The notes: generated by a model from the sequence alone, not told the origin. 64,000 bases of DNA from Prorocentrum cordatum (GCA_963575745.1 CAUYUJ010015026.1:56242-120241); one strand, 5' to 3'; shown: positions 21,566 through 31,899, counted from the first letter of the stretch. Translations and numbers: made by a program.

Positions 21566-22214
21566 GACACGGGCCCCGCAGCGACGGGCAAGGGCAAGCG
21601 CAAGGCCAAGGGCAAGGGGGGCGCCCGCGGCAAGGGCAAGGGCAAGGGGGGTGCCCGCGCCCTGCGCAAGCCGGCGGCCGCCCCGACGGCGTCCTCGAAG
21701 TTCCCTGGCGCGGCGGGGCCTGCCCCGCCCGTCTCCTACAAGAGCTACAAAATATGGTGGTTTTTCAGCGTCGCCGCCGCCCCCGTCCACATCCCGAGAC
21801 TCCTCCTCGTCCGCCTCTTCCTGCCCTCCCACTCCCCTCCATCTTTCCCTCCCCCTCCGATTCAGTTTCTGGGCGACCCCCGAAAGCTTAAATCGGGCGC
21901 CCCCCGAAAGCTTAAACCGACGACGCAGAGCATCGGAGGCCTCAGGGGGGCCCTCGATGCGGACGTCGGAGGCCCCAGGGGGGCCCTCGATGTCCGCCTG
22001 CATATTCCCCTCCTCCTCCTCCTCCTCCTCCTCCTCCTCCTCGCGCCGTGGTTGCCCGAGCGCTTGGGGGCCGTGGATCTACACGTCCTTCGGCTCGTCG
22101 CGCTGGAGGGTGCTGAAGGCTGGGCAGGTGGTCGATGCGCAGTTTTCTTGGAAAAAGAAAGAGCCCCAGCTCGCGTGGAAGGATGTCGTGCGCTACGTTC
22201 AGAACGGTAGGTGA
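21566..22214 (+). CDS. Lys-rich dinoflagellate small-domain protein (two exons, partial)
   Basis: The first segment starts after CCCTATAG at 21565 (good acceptor): DTGPAATGKGKRKAKGKGG, a Lys/Gly/Arg-rich stretch, ALRKPAAAPTASSKF, then VSYKSYKIW near 21760. An intron of about 300 bp with a CTC tract is inferred. The second segment (about 22056-22214) reads WIYTSFGSSRWRVLKAGQ, VVDAQFSWKKKEPQLAWKD and VVRYVQNG. The last block matches a small basic domain, common in dinoflagellate hypothetical proteins, with the pattern FSWKK-x-P-x2-AW. The apparent stop (AGG TGA) overlaps GTAGGT, a credible donor, so the gene may continue. Nucleic-acid binding is suggested only by charge. Confidence 0.4.
21890..21995. 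repeat. Intronic direct duplications
   Basis: CCCCCGAAAGCTTAAA occurs at about 21879 and 21901. GGGGGGCCCTCGATG occurs at about 21945 and 21976. Both pairs sit in the inferred intron of the Lys-rich gene, ahead of its (CTC)n run at 22006-22042. Confidence 0.7.
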
Positions 22215-22559
22215 ACACCTATGCGTAGGTGAGGGTTTCAGTGCCATGAGCTTGTGCTCTTTGGTTCGTTTCTGATCGTTGCCCGCAACGGTGGCTTGAC
22301 CCCTCGGCAGCGAACCAGACACCGTGCGTTAGAGAAACGCAAGTGGGAAGAACAACATTATCTCGCTCTCCCCTTTCTCGTGCCCGTTCCAGCCATGGGC
22401 GCGTGGCTATGCGTCGGTCATCCCTGCAAGGCCCTCTTCATCCCCCCTCCTCCTAAAGGTATCCCCCCAAGGGTATCCTTGAAGACTTTGGCCTCAACTT
22501 GGGCGCCCAAGGGCCTTGCATCCTAATTATGTTGGTAGGGCAGAAATGTGAGAGTGCCC

Positions 22560-22690
22560 TTCTCCTCCCTCCTCTTTCCCTCCCTCCTTCCTTCCCTCCC
22601 CCCCTCCTCCCCTCCTTCCACCTCCTTCCCTCCTCCCCCCCTGCCCCCCCCTCCCTTCCTCCCCCCCCCCTCCCGAGATCGGCTCGAGAT
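22560..22690. repeat. CCTC-rich pyrimidine tract
   Basis: CTCCCTCC-type repeats of about 130 bases. The flanking region 22220-22800 holds short frames but nothing supportable as a gene. Confidence 0.7.
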
Positions 22691-22799
22691 GGAAGTGGCG
22701 GTAGGTGTATGGGAGGTTTTTTTCTATGTGCGGGTCCCCCCAGCGGGCCCATGGTTGATCGCACGGGTAGCACCACGGGTTAATGCGCGGTGGGCGCGG

Positions 22800-23065
22800 C
22801 CGACGCTACCAGAGCCGCCGACGGATACGGAGCCGCCGACGACTCCGCCGACGGAGCCTCGAACTTAGCGGCCTCGCGGGGCCATCGGGGAATTCCAAGG
22901 CCGAGCGGCGATCGATCGATCGATTCATCAATCGATCGGTCGCCGTTTGGCCCATTCGCACGCCGAGGCCCGAATGGATCACGAGCAGCGAGAGCAGCGA
23001 CGGCAGGCCCGAGACGATCGACGACGACACCGACAGGCCCGAGACGATCAGCGACGACAGCGATT
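22800..23065. repeat. GAGCCGCCGACG and GGCCCGAGACGATC repeats
   Basis: Several copies of GAGCCGCCGACG (22812-22858), then GATCGATCGATTCATCAATC, then two copies of GGCCCGAGACGATC followed by GACGACG (23007 and 23036). All three forward frames and two reverse frames stay open, as expected of such repeats. Confidence 0.65.
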
Positions 23066-23159
23066 AAGGCATTCCCCCCTCCACCACGAACGTTGCCGCC
23101 ACTGCAGTCGTCGAGCACGCGATTCGACGGGAGGCTCCGCCCCCGCATGCATGCCAATT

Positions 23160-23420
23160 CATAACTTTTCCATAAGTTTTCTTAACTTGTTCATAACTCT
23201 CGTATTGTGTTTGTAACTTTTCGCGTCCGTTTCTCGTGAATCATAACTCTCAGCTAACGATTTATAACTGTTGTGTAACTCTGATGGGCCCAAGCGCAAC
23301 TACAATATAAGTCGATACAAGTCGTGGTATAAGTGCAGCATGTACTTACATCTTGTTATATTTCAACAAGAGTTATATCTACATACATCTAGATACGACC
23401 GATACAACTGTTGATCGCTG
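23160..23420. other. AT-rich spacer with TAACTT motifs
   Basis: Repeated CATAACTTTTC, CTTAACTTGTTCATAACTC and TTTATAACTG, like 1790-1905, then TATAAGTCGATACAAGTCG. No gene. The similarity of the two stretches suggests a diverged dispersed or satellite sequence. Confidence 0.45.
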
Positions 23421-23744
23421 GGTTATATTGAGCCTTGCGTGAGTAATAACACGATTTCTGGAGACATATATCGCCTGAACCAAAGGGGTGCACGAAGTAT
23501 TCATAAGGAGGAGGAATAGATGAGGACGAGGAGGAGGACGAGGAGGAGGAGGAGGAGGAGGAGGCGCCGCCGGGCAGGGAGGGTTTTTTGTCAGCGTCGA
23601 GGTGGGTCCAAGGCGCGGTCGAGACAGCCGAGGGACGCACCAGCGCCGAATTGCGCACAAGGCAAGAGAGCGGGACGCGCAAGGAGGAGGCGGCCGCGGA
23701 CGGCGGAGAGCACGCTCAGACCGTGCAGACCTAGCACGCCTGCA

Positions 23745-24190
23745 GCAGAGCACGGGCTTGCACGGGCAGCGAACTGGGAGTGGCAGGGCAAGACATCAGG
23801 GCGTACCAGGGGGGGGGAGGCACACATCCCAGCACGGGGGAGCTTGCCCAGGAGTTTTCGGGAGTTTCCGTCGGTGTTGCACAGGCTTGCACGGGCAGCA
23901 AAGGGGGGGTACAAAATCTGCTGCGTGCAGCTGGTTTCGGCCCCGCCGCCGGGCCCGTTCCTCGATGCATTGGGCGCCTCCCGGCGCCGGGGGCGCCTCC
24001 TGGCGCCTGGGGGCGCCGGGAGAATCAGCCACGCGAGCTGATCCTCTACCCTGCCCTTTGCTATCCCCCCCTCTCGTTCCCGCCAGGATATGAGGGCGTA
24101 CCAGGAGGGGGGGGGGGGGGGCACACATCCCAGCACGGGGGAGCCTTGCCCAGGAGTTTTCGGGAGTTTCCGTCGGTCTTCGGCGACCTC
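23745..24190. repeat. Duplicated ~90-bp segment
   Basis: AGGGCGTACCAGG followed by a G run, then GCACACATCCCAGCACGGGG, GCCCAGGAGTTTTCGGGAG and TTTCCGTCGG, occurs at about 23798-23873 and again at 24090-24176. GCTTGCACGGGCAGC also occurs at about 23756 and 23886. This could be a tandemly duplicated exon or an old repeat; no protein family is recognised. Confidence 0.7.
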
Positions 24191-24297
24191 CCAGCCTCAG
24201 GGTGCGTTCCAGCTGCTGCGCCTCGCCGAGGGTTTCTCCTCTGGGGGCGCTCAGGTCGTGCCGAGGTATGACCCGAAAGCCTGTTGAGTTGGGCCGA

Positions 24298-24980
24298 CCC
24301 TGAGATCCTGGCATCGCGTTCTTGCCGCAACGGGCGGTTTTGCTTCGTTTCCGGCCCAGGGTTAAGTCGGGCGTGTCCCTCTACAGGAGGAAAATTCAAA
24401 AATGGAATAAAGAAATAGTCTGGGGGCGATTTCTTAACTACGTTTGCCCATTTGGGGGGTATCGTTTGAGTATTTGTTTAATGTTTCGCCCAAAATCCTC
24501 CTGGAGGGGCTCCTGTCGAGTTATGTTTAACATGTTGCGGTCGCTTCGTTTCGCTACGTCGGACTCCAGGGGAGGGCCCCTCGAGACCACGGCGGCTCTC
24601 CCGCCCAGCCCAAGTCGGACCAGCCCATCCTGCCCCGCTTTCCGAGGAGGATCCCGTCGTGGCGACGAGGAGCCCCCCAGAGACCAAGATGACGCCAGGG
24701 AGGGCCGTCGCTGCTCCCTGACATCCGACGTCGCGACAAAAAAATACAGCATCGTCCAGGAAACACTCGACTACAACATCGTCAAGGAAGCACTCGTCGA
24801 AGGAAGCACTCGTGTGTGTGTGTGTGTGTTTTTTCCCACAGACACGTGTGTGTGTGTGTTTTTTCCCACGGACCCCATCCTTCTGCGCAAGTTCTCGAGC
24901 CGGCTCGATGCGTGAGGGCCGAAGCGAGGCAAAGCTGCCCGCTGTGAAAAGACTGCGACGCCAGGATCTCAGGGTCTCGG
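24298..24980. mobile_element. Candidate element with ~65-bp inverted ends
   Basis: The left end GACCCTGAGATCCTGGCATC (24297-24316) pairs with GACGCCAGGATCTCAGGGTC (about 24957-24976) on the other strand. The match continues inward for about 60 bases at lower identity, through GCAACGGGCGG and TTTGCTTCGTTTC on the left. A third, forward copy lies at about 40597-40665. The interior carries two TG runs with TTTTTTCCCAC (24820-24862). No transposase is visible. Confidence 0.5.
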
Positions 24981-24984
24981 AGGG

Positions 24985-25215
24985 CCTCCCTCCGAGAAGC
25001 CAATGCCGGCGTCACCGCGACGACGTGAGCCCGCCAGACGCACCACCAGCCCACGACGGGGGCCTGGGGCGCGGGCAGGCGCTGCCGGACCGCACGGCGG
25101 TCGTGTTCGAGAGGCGCGAGGACGGTCGCAGCGAGGAGCCGCTCATGGTGCCGAAGCGCTGCCTCGTGCCCGGCAAGGCGTTCGAGGAAGAAAACGCAGA
25201 CCGCTTCGAATCGCG
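24985..25215 (+). CDS. Possible hypothetical exon
   Basis: The frame contains VSEGLPPRSQCRRHRDDV, DAPPAHDGGLGRGQALPD, RTAVVFERREDGRSEEPL, MVPKRCLVPGKAFEEEN and ADRFESRNKREG. It has a globular, charged composition unlike the surrounding repeats. The ends are unknown and no family is recognised. Confidence 0.3.
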
Positions 25216-25796
25216 AAACAAACGCGAAGGGAGGTTTGCAGTTATTTTCAGCTTCTTTCGGCCCTCCCCAGGCCCTGGGACGGTCAATAAACGGATCAAG
25301 ATGAAAAACTGGCTCCTGGGAGTGGTCGAGACTTCTGAGGGTCCACGATGTGGAAAAATCATGACGTCGACGATTTGCACAAACATGGATGTTCGGAGCT
25401 CTGCGCGGATTTCTAGGACCGGCGCTTGGGCCCCCCTGGCGGCGCATCCAGCGCCGCCACTGGCGCGCTAGATCACGTTTATGCCGTTATTTGTTCCCCT
25501 CAAGGCGTGCAAGCACGCCTTCCGGCGACGCCAGCCAGGGACCGCCCTCTTCACCAGCGACAATCTGTACGTCAAGGCCACCATCCATGAAGCAAGCGGG
25601 TCTTAAGAGAGCGAGAGAGAGAGAGAGAGAGAAAAGGGTCCCGAGGCTCTTCGCCGCTTTGGGCCTCCTGCGGGCCCACCACGGGCCCAGGAATGTCAAA
25701 AACAGACTCAGGGTGCAAAGCTGGTCCCTCGGGGGGGCCCCGGGTCCAGGACCCGTTTCCCTGAGAACCCGCTTCCTTGTTGGTAACAAGGGCGTC

Positions 25797-26843
25797 ATGG
25801 CAGTGAAGATGGCAACCCGCGGCAAGATGATCGAGGGAAGCAGCGACATTGAGGAAGCAGACGCGGAACCGCCCCCAGACGTTGAAGATTGTGGCGACAC
25901 CTACGCCAGCCACTTTGTGCGCCTGCACATCGACGGCAACGGCAAGCGAACGTTTGACCCGCCTCGGCTTCGGGTTTTGGCTGGCGAGGTGGTTCATTTT
26001 TCGTGGCGCAGCGAAACGAAGCCTTTGCAGCTCCTTGAAACAGATCGGGAGTTCAACCCTGAAGCAAACGTGAAGGAGGATGGGGTACAAATCGTTAAAG
26101 GTGGCGAGCGTGACTGCAAAGTCAAGATAGCCCAATACACAAAGGGAGAGCGCATATATTTCGTCGCCGATGGATACTCCGAAGATGCCCGCATGCAGAT
26201 TACAGTGGTGGCCGGCTGGGTTGTGGATGCCCGTCGGATTGTACGGCAGGTCGTCCCGTTGGTGATTGCAGCCGTCGTGATGGCGGCCTTGGCATTCTTG
26301 GCAGTGGATTACATCGAAAATATGTCAGTCGTCGAAGCTTTCTTTGACTGCCAGGGAAAGCCAGATTATTGCGGTGGCCCCATGACGGCGCTGAAAAAAC
26401 ATATCTTCTCAACAGCAGCACTACCTATGTGCAGCGCATTCGGTATAATCGCGATCTTCATTCCGAAAACAATCATCAGTATGTTCTGGTTTGCGCCTAC
26501 GCTGTGTCATTACCAGCAAGGGTTTCGCTACGAAGTTGGGTTCTTCCTGCGGGTGGCGGGCACGGGGTTTTTGATCCTCCCATTCGCATTCGTTTTTGCG
26601 GACTGGATCATGATCTCGTCGTACAGTTGGGGTGTGACCGACCTCTTCCACACGTTTGGCCACTTCGTCCAGACCATCCTGGACGACCTGCTCATCGTTG
26701 TGACGGGCACAGGGAAGCTGCTCAGGGTCTCCTCGGCCTTGGAGAGTGCTGGATACGGCTCTCCCCCGGACTCGAGTGTCCTTGACGCCATCTTGGAGTA
26801 CGAGTCCCAGGTGTTGAACGCCTCCCAAGTGGAGTCCGAGTAG
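25797..26843 (+). CDS. Membrane protein with N-terminal cupredoxin-like domain
   Basis: The ATG at 25797 (GGCGTCATGG) gives 348 residues ending TAG 26841-26843. Residues about 38-145 form a beta-sandwich-like region: HFVRLHIDGNGKRTFDPP, LRVLAGEVVHFSWRSE, YTKGERIYFVADGY, DARMQITVVAG. The order F-x-P-P-x-L-x-V-x-A-G-x-x-V-x-F is typical of cupredoxin-like folds. The His/Cys/Met copper ligands of true blue-copper proteins are not evident, so it is probably a non-metal relative. Three to four membrane segments follow (about 150-172, 203-225, 228-240 and 262-290), with cysteines between the first two (DCQGKPDYCGG). It is likely a surface or endomembrane protein; topology and role are unknown. Upstream in-frame sequence lacks coding character. 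Confidence 0.65.
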   Translation: MAVKMATRGKMIEGSSDIEEADAEPPPDVEDCGDTYASHFVRLHIDGNGKRTFDPPRLRVLAGEVVHFSWRSETKPLQLLETDREFNPEANVKEDGVQIVKGGERDCKVKIAQYTKGERIYFVADGYSEDARMQITVVAGWVVDARRIVRQVVPLVIAAVVMAALAFLAVDYIENMSVVEAFFDCQGKPDYCGGPMTALKKHIFSTAALPMCSAFGIIAIFIPKTIISMFWFAPTLCHYQQGFRYEVGFFLRVAGTGFLILPFAFVFADWIMISSYSWGVTDLFHTFGHFVQTILDDLLIVVTGTGKLLRVSSALESAGYGSPPDSSVLDAILEYESQVLNASQVESE

Positions 26844-26849
26844 ATGGGG

Positions 26850-27130
26850 CCGGAGGATCGGTCCGCATCGCCAATGCGTCCCCGATGTATCGGCGGTGCA
26901 TCGGCGTCGTCGGCATGGAGAAAGTCGGACTCCACATCGAGCTGCATTACAGGTGCATCGGCGATGCGGCGCGATCCTCCAACCCCATCCCCAGGCATGC
27001 GATATTTTGATTTTTTCAGGACGGGGTCCCTGGAAGTCCCGACCCCTTCTCTGGAAGCAGTTTTCATCCCAGGGCGTTTTCTGAGGGCCCCAGGGCCTTG
27101 AGAGGGGCCCCTGGGACCGAGAACGACGTA
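26850..27130. other. Spacer with GCATCGGCG words
   Basis: Short repeats of GCATCGGCG and GATGTATCGGCGG at 26868-26970, then GC-rich sequence. No gene. It may be an intron if the next membrane exon belongs to the same transcript, but the stop at 26841 argues against that. Confidence 0.3.
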
Positions 27131-27141
27131 CGACGCGAGCA

Positions 27142-27417
27142 TGTCCTCGCGTGGGAGGCCTAGAGGTGCGCGGGTACACCCAGCTCGGGGTGGACTTGTT
27201 GGCGACCATCGTCCTGGTAAGGCTCACCCTCGTCTTCACGAGCCTTCTTTTTGTGGTGGTCGCCCTGTCCTACGGCGCCGCTGGCCTGGTGCGCCGGTCC
27301 CCAGCTTTCCTGCACAAGTCTTCGTGGTTGAGCATCGTGTCGTTGGCGCTGGTCTTGTGGTCTCTAGGGATGAGCGCTTTCTTCCACAGGCCACGGGCAC
27401 TCTTGACCTTGAAATAG
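27142..27417 (+). CDS. Two-membrane-segment exon (partial)
   Basis: A frame without a proper ATG reads VGGLEVRGYTQLGVDLLAT, then two hydrophobic segments (IVLVRLTLVFTSLLFVVVAL and SSWLSIVSLALVLWSLGM), and ends RALLTLK with TAG 27415-27417. The natural reading is a terminal exon whose upstream partner is not identified. It may belong with the preceding membrane protein through alternative splicing, or be a separate gene. No family is recognised. Confidence 0.35.
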   Translation, partial: CPRVGGLEVRGYTQLGVDLLATIVLVRLTLVFTSLLFVVVALSYGAAGLVRRSPAFLHKSSWLSIVSLALVLWSLGMSAFFHRPRALLTLK

Positions 27418-27624
27418 AGGTTTAAACTAGGTCTTAACCTTGAAACAGGTTCACGTCATCGACATTGCGTTGATGACCATCCTTAATTGATACTACATTG
27501 TTGGCACGACTCTTGTTGACATTGGGTCAACGACGCCGCGTCGTTGATATTGTAGTGGCCTCCGGCCAGTGCCGCCGATCCGGGGCGATTCCGCTGCTGT
27601 CGGAGGCAGCCCAGCGCGTCTCTG

Positions 27625-27728
27625 TTCCTCCTCCTCCTCCTCCTCCTCCTCCTCCTCCTCCTCCTCCTCCTCCTCCTCCTCCTCCTCCTCCTCCTCCTCC
27701 TCCTCCTCCTCCTCCTCTTCCTCTTCCC
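27625..27728. repeat. (CTC)n microsatellite
   Basis: About 100 bases of uninterrupted CTC/CCT triplets. A CA/CACA-rich stretch follows later at 27965-28105. Confidence 0.95.
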
Positions 27729-28124
27729 TCGTCACCGTCATCTTTTCCTTCCTGGTAGTCCTCGTCCCCATCTTGTTCCTCCCTCCGTGGGTGCCCGGGG
27801 GGAGACAGCTCAAAAAAAGGGACAGGAGTTAGGTGTTTTTCCCCACATTCTAAGTGGGGTTCTGATTTTCTCTACACCCGCGTCGCACCCGCGTTCACTC
27901 ACCTCCCCTTCTCTACACCCGCGTCACACCTGCGTTCCCACCTCACCTCCTCCTTCTCGCTCGTACACACACCACACCACACACACACATTCGCACATAC
28001 AAGACGCATGTTCACTGCATCATACACCCAAGACGTCTGCACGACATACTGGGCAACACGTGAGATATGTCCCGATATGGCCGCACACGCATCATACACA
28101 TACACACGGCAAGCCATGCGGCAG

Positions 28125-29640
28125 GCGAGCAGGCGTGGCACTTCCTCGACACCATAGGGGGTGCGCAGAGGGTGGTCCCTCAGCGGGGCCTCTATCCGTG
28201 ACACGCTCGCAGGGCGTGGCAGGCGCGGCACTTTCTCGACACCACTGGGGGGGCGCAAAGGGTGGTCCCTCAGCGGGGCCTCTATCCGTGACACGCTCGC
28301 AGGGCGTGGCAGGCGTGGCACTTCCTCGACACCATAGGGGGTGCGCAGGGGGTGGTCTCTCACCGCGGCCGCTATGCACGACAGTCGTCCAGGCACAGCA
28401 GGCGTGGCACTTTCTCGACACCACAGGGGGTGCGCAGGGGGTGGCCCCTGAGCGCGGCCGCTATCCGTGACACGCTCGCAGGGCGTGGCAGGCGCGGCAC
28501 TTTCTCGACACCACTGGGGGGGCGCAGAGGGTGGTCCCTCAGCGGGGCCTCTATCCGTGACACGCTCGCAGGGCGTGGCAGGCGCGGCACATTCTCGACA
28601 TCACATGGGGGTGCGCAGAGGGTGGTCCCTCAGTGCGGCCTCTATCCGTGACACGCTCGCAGATAGGAGTGGCACTTTCTCGTGCGCAGAGGGTGGTCAG
28701 CGGCCTCTATCCGCACGCTCGCAGATCGTGGCAGGAGTGGCAGGAGTGGCAGTTTCCGTGTCGACAGGGGGGTGCAGAGGGTGGTCCCTCAGCGCGGCCT
28801 CTATCCGTGACACGCTCGCAGATCGTGGCAGGAGTGGCACTTTCTCGACACCACAGGGGGTGCGCAGAGGGTGGTCCCTCAGCGCGGCCTCTATCCGTGA
28901 CACGCTCGCAGATCGTGGCAGGAGTGGCACTTTCTCGACACCACAGGGGGTGCGCAGAGGGTGGTCCCTCAGCGCGGCCTCTATCCGTGACACGCTCGCA
29001 GATCGTGGCAGGAGTGGCACTTTCTCGACACCACAGGGGTGCGCAGAGGGTGGTCCCTCAGCGCGGCCTCTATCCGTGACACGCTCGCAGATCGTGGCAG
29101 GAGTGGCACTTTCTCGACACCAAAGGGGGTGCGCAGGGGGTGGTCCCTCAGCGCGGCCTCTATCCGTGACACGCTCCCAGATCGTGGCAGGAGTGGCACT
29201 TTCTCGACACCACAGGGGGTGCGCAGAGGGTGGTCCCTCAGCGCGGCCTCTATCCGTGACACGTTCGCAGATCGTGGCAGGAGTGGCATTTTCTCGACAC
29301 CACAGGGGGTGCGCAGAGAGTGGTCCCTCAGCGCGGCCTCTATCCGTGACACGCTCGCAGATCGTGGCAGCAGTGGCATTTTCTCGACACCACAGGGGGT
29401 GCGCAGAGGGTGGTCCCTCAGCGCGGCCTCTATGTGACACGCTCGCAGATCGTGGCAGGAGTGGCACTTTCTCAACACCACAGGGGGTGCGCAGAGGGTG
29501 GTCCCTCAGCGCGGCCGCTATGCACGACGGTCGTCCAGGGCAAAGCAGGCGCGGCATTTTCTCGACACCATAGAGGGTGCGCAGGGGGCACTTTCTCGAC
29601 ACCATAGAGGGTGCGCAGGGGGTGGTCCCTCACCGCGGCC
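28125..29640. repeat. 90-bp minisatellite, about 16-17 copies
   Basis: The unit includes GGCACTTTCTCGACACCAC, GGGGGTGCGCAGAGGGTGGT, CCCTCAGCGCGGCCTCTATC and CGTGACACGCTCGCAGATCG. Marker positions CGTGACACGC fall at 28196, 28286, 28466, 28556, 28646 and so on, a 90-bp spacing with a few shortened units (about 28675-28740). Because 90 is a multiple of three, several frames on both strands stay open for hundreds of codons with a 30-residue period (for example SVTRSQIVAGVALSRHHRG). I treat those as artefacts of the repeat. Subtypes with TATGCACGACAGTCGTCC begin and end the array. Confidence 0.9.
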
Positions 29641-30215
29641 GCTGGCTGGCTCGAATCTGTCCTCGATGGAGGATAGAAGTCTAGGAAGAGGGAGGAGGTT
29701 CAAGCAATATGGCGTTGGATGACACATAGGGGAACATTCGCGACGAGGGCTCAGAACGCAGAATTGCGCATAGATTATAAACTCAAGCAAACACATAAGA
29801 TTTAAATTAAGTATGTGGGGTTCCTCGGTAGCGTAATTTTGGTTCAAAACGATTTGAAGAAGAAAAAAAATGGACGCAGGAGGGAGGACAGCAGGAGACG
29901 GTTTCCCCCGCATGGCGAGCGTCCCCCGCATAGCGAGCCTCCCCCGGTCTCGATTCCTCTCCGGTCTCGCCCCCCGCCCCTCGGTCGCGACCCCCATCCT
30001 CTCTCAGTGGCGATCCTCCCCGGTCGGAAACTCCCCAGTCGCGACCCTCCCTGGGGCCGGTTCGGGGCCCACCCGAGGCCCAGGGAGAGGCCCCGGGCAG
30101 AGGACGCAGCCGCCAGCGTGGCGGCATGGCGGCGCCGTGGTTGTGTGATGCCGTCTGGTCGCCGCGCCTGGGCGTCGGGGCACTGGAGGGCCTCTCCCCC
30201 CACGTGAGCCTGCGT
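29640..30215. other. Spacer, no gene
   Basis: An AT-richer part (29700-29870) precedes a GC-rich part with CCCCCGCATAGCGAGC-type short repeats (29905-29945). No supportable coding region. Confidence 0.3.
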
Positions 30216-31030
30216 CAGCCCTCCCCCTCCCCTCGCCAGAGCGAAGCTCGCCCCTCCCCCCCTACCCCTCCCGAGCCCCTTCCCCCCCCGAGCACCCCCT
30301 TCGCCCGAGCACCGAAACGCGTCAGCCCACGTCAGCCCGCGTCAGCCCACCCTCCCCCCCTTCCCCCCCGAGCACTCCCCCTTCCTTTCCCGAGCGCCCC
30401 CCCCCCTCCCCGACCACCGAAACGCGTCAGCTCACGTCAGCCCACGTCAGCCCGCGTCGATCCCCCCCCCTCGGCAGAGCGAAGCCCCCCCCCCACCCCC
30501 ACACCCCCCCCGAGCACCGAAACGCGTCCCCCCCCCCCCCTCGCCAGAGCGAAGCCCCCCCCTTTCCCCCGAGCACCCCCCCCCCCCGAGCACCGAAACG
30601 CGTCAGCCCACGTCAGCCCGCGTCAGCCCCCCCCCTCGCCAGAGCTCCGCCGCCCCCTCCCCCGAGCACCCCCCCCTCCCCGAGCACCGAAACGCGTCAG
30701 CCCACGTCAGCCCGCGTCAGGCCCCCCCCCCCTCGTCCCGAGTACTCCCCCTGTCCCTCCCGAGCCCCCGAGCACCGAAACGCGTCAGCTCACGTCAGCC
30801 CGCGTCAGCCCGCGTTGCCCCCCCCCCCCCCCCTTCGCCAGAGCGAAGCCCACCCCCCCCCACCCCCACCCCCACCACCCCCTCCCTCGAGCACCGACAC
30901 GCGCCCCTCCCCCCCCCCTCGCCAGAGCGAAGCCCGCTCCCCTTCCCCCGAGCCCCCCCCCCCCGAGCACCGAAACCCGTCAGTCCACGTCAGCCCGCGT
31001 CAGCCCCCCCCCCTCGCCAGAGCGAAGTTC
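30205..31030. repeat. GTCAGCCCACGTCAGCCCGC minisatellite
   Basis: Repeats of GAGCACCGAAACGCGTCAGC, CCACGTCAGCCCGCGTCAGC and C runs followed by TCGCCAGAGCGAAGC, with a variable period of about 90-130 bp and around eight copies. A Pro-rich frame (30126-31106) is open across it and is not considered a gene. Confidence 0.85.
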
Positions 31031-31098
31031 GAGCAAGCTCAAGCCCACGCTCTCAGAAACTCACACGCCGGATCGGCGGATTTCACTGTTGACACCTC
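31013..31098. repeat. Dispersed repeat shared with 46.8 kb
   Basis: GCCAGAGCGAAGTTCGAGCA, AGCTCAAGCCCACGCTCTCA, GAAACTCACACGCCGGATCG and GCGGATTT match 46803-46876 (GCAAAGCGAAGCTTGAACGA, GCTCCAGTCCACGCGCTCAG, AAACTCACGCCGGATCGCCG). In both places the element follows a C run. It is the 3' end of the minisatellite at 30.2-31.0 kb, so the two loci probably descend from one dispersed sequence. Confidence 0.7.
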
Positions 31099-31136
31099 GT
31101 TGCTGACACCGTAGAAAACAATCACGACTTTGTTGA

Positions 31137-31886
31137 ATGCATGGCAAGGTTAATGGCAACTCTCTCCAAAGGCTGTGGCTCGAGACCTACAACACCTACC
31201 TCAGCGTCGACGGCGTCGTCTCCATGCCGGCTGGGGGAGTGCAGCCCTTGGCCGTCACCTTGCTCTCCAGCTGTTCCGACAGCCTGCAGGCGGCCACAAT
31301 CCCGGTCAATGCGCTGCTCGCGCCGCTGCAGGCCGTCCTGGGGAGCTTGGGCTCGGCGCTGCTGGTCGAATTCTCTGACGGGTCTGTCATAACAGGTGGC
31401 GCGCTCCAGAAAGGGCCTTTACTTTCGAGGGATTGAAGGAGTTGGCATCTCTTCCTCGGCGGAAGGTTGGCGGAGGAAGGCGGAAGTAAAACGGGGCCGC
31501 CTCCGCCGGCGGAAGCGGGCGGGAGTAAAAATCGGTTCCCAAAGAGATGGCAAGATTTTTTGGTTCAGGGTTTCCACGCCCCGCCAGGTGAAGACGTGGA
31601 GAGATTTGCCAACGAGGTAGAGGTGCAGTTGGGGTCGCTGCGTCACTGGATGTCTCAGAAGGACGCTCGTACAGAGGAGTTCGGCTTGGATCTCCTCGAG
31701 GGTGTTACCATGGAGCAGTTTGCTGAGGCCCTCGAGGGAGGTGTGCTTACTGCACAAGTACTAGCCGATTCTGTGCAATGCAAGCAGATCAGCCCATTCC
31801 TGAGCGTCATGCAGCGACTGCTGGACCACGACATCTACCGGCCTGCGGCAAGTCCCGCCACCGTGCCAGCCCAGCACCTTGGATGA
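31137..31886 (+). CDS. Hypothetical two-exon protein
   Basis: Exon 1 (ATG 31137 to about 31397) reads MHGKVNGNSLQRLWLETYN, VDGVVSMPAGGVQPLAVTL and APLQAVLGSLGSALLVEFS. A splice donor is plausible at ACAG|GTGGCG (31397). The intervening 31400-31550 contains two GGCGGAAGT/AAGCGGGCGGGAGTAAAA repeats and looks non-coding. Exon 2 (about 31548-31886) reads FLVQGFHAPPGEDVERFA, NEVEVQLGSLRHWMSQKD, EEFGLDLLEGVTMEQFAE and ALEGGVLTAQVLADSVQC, ending GATGA at 31884-31886. Composition looks genuine. No family is recognised. Confidence 0.4.
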
Positions 31887-31899
31887 TGTCTGTTCGAGG

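Noticed and set aside
28467-29573. 368-residue repeat protein
   Set aside because: Open only because the minisatellite period is 90 bp; equally long frames exist on the opposite strand.
28125-29640. CRISPR-like array
   Set aside because: Units are direct tandem copies with no unique spacers, and the DNA is eukaryotic.
30126-31106. 326-residue Pro-rich protein
   Set aside because: Translation of C runs and the GTCAGCCC minisatellite; no unique sequence supports it.
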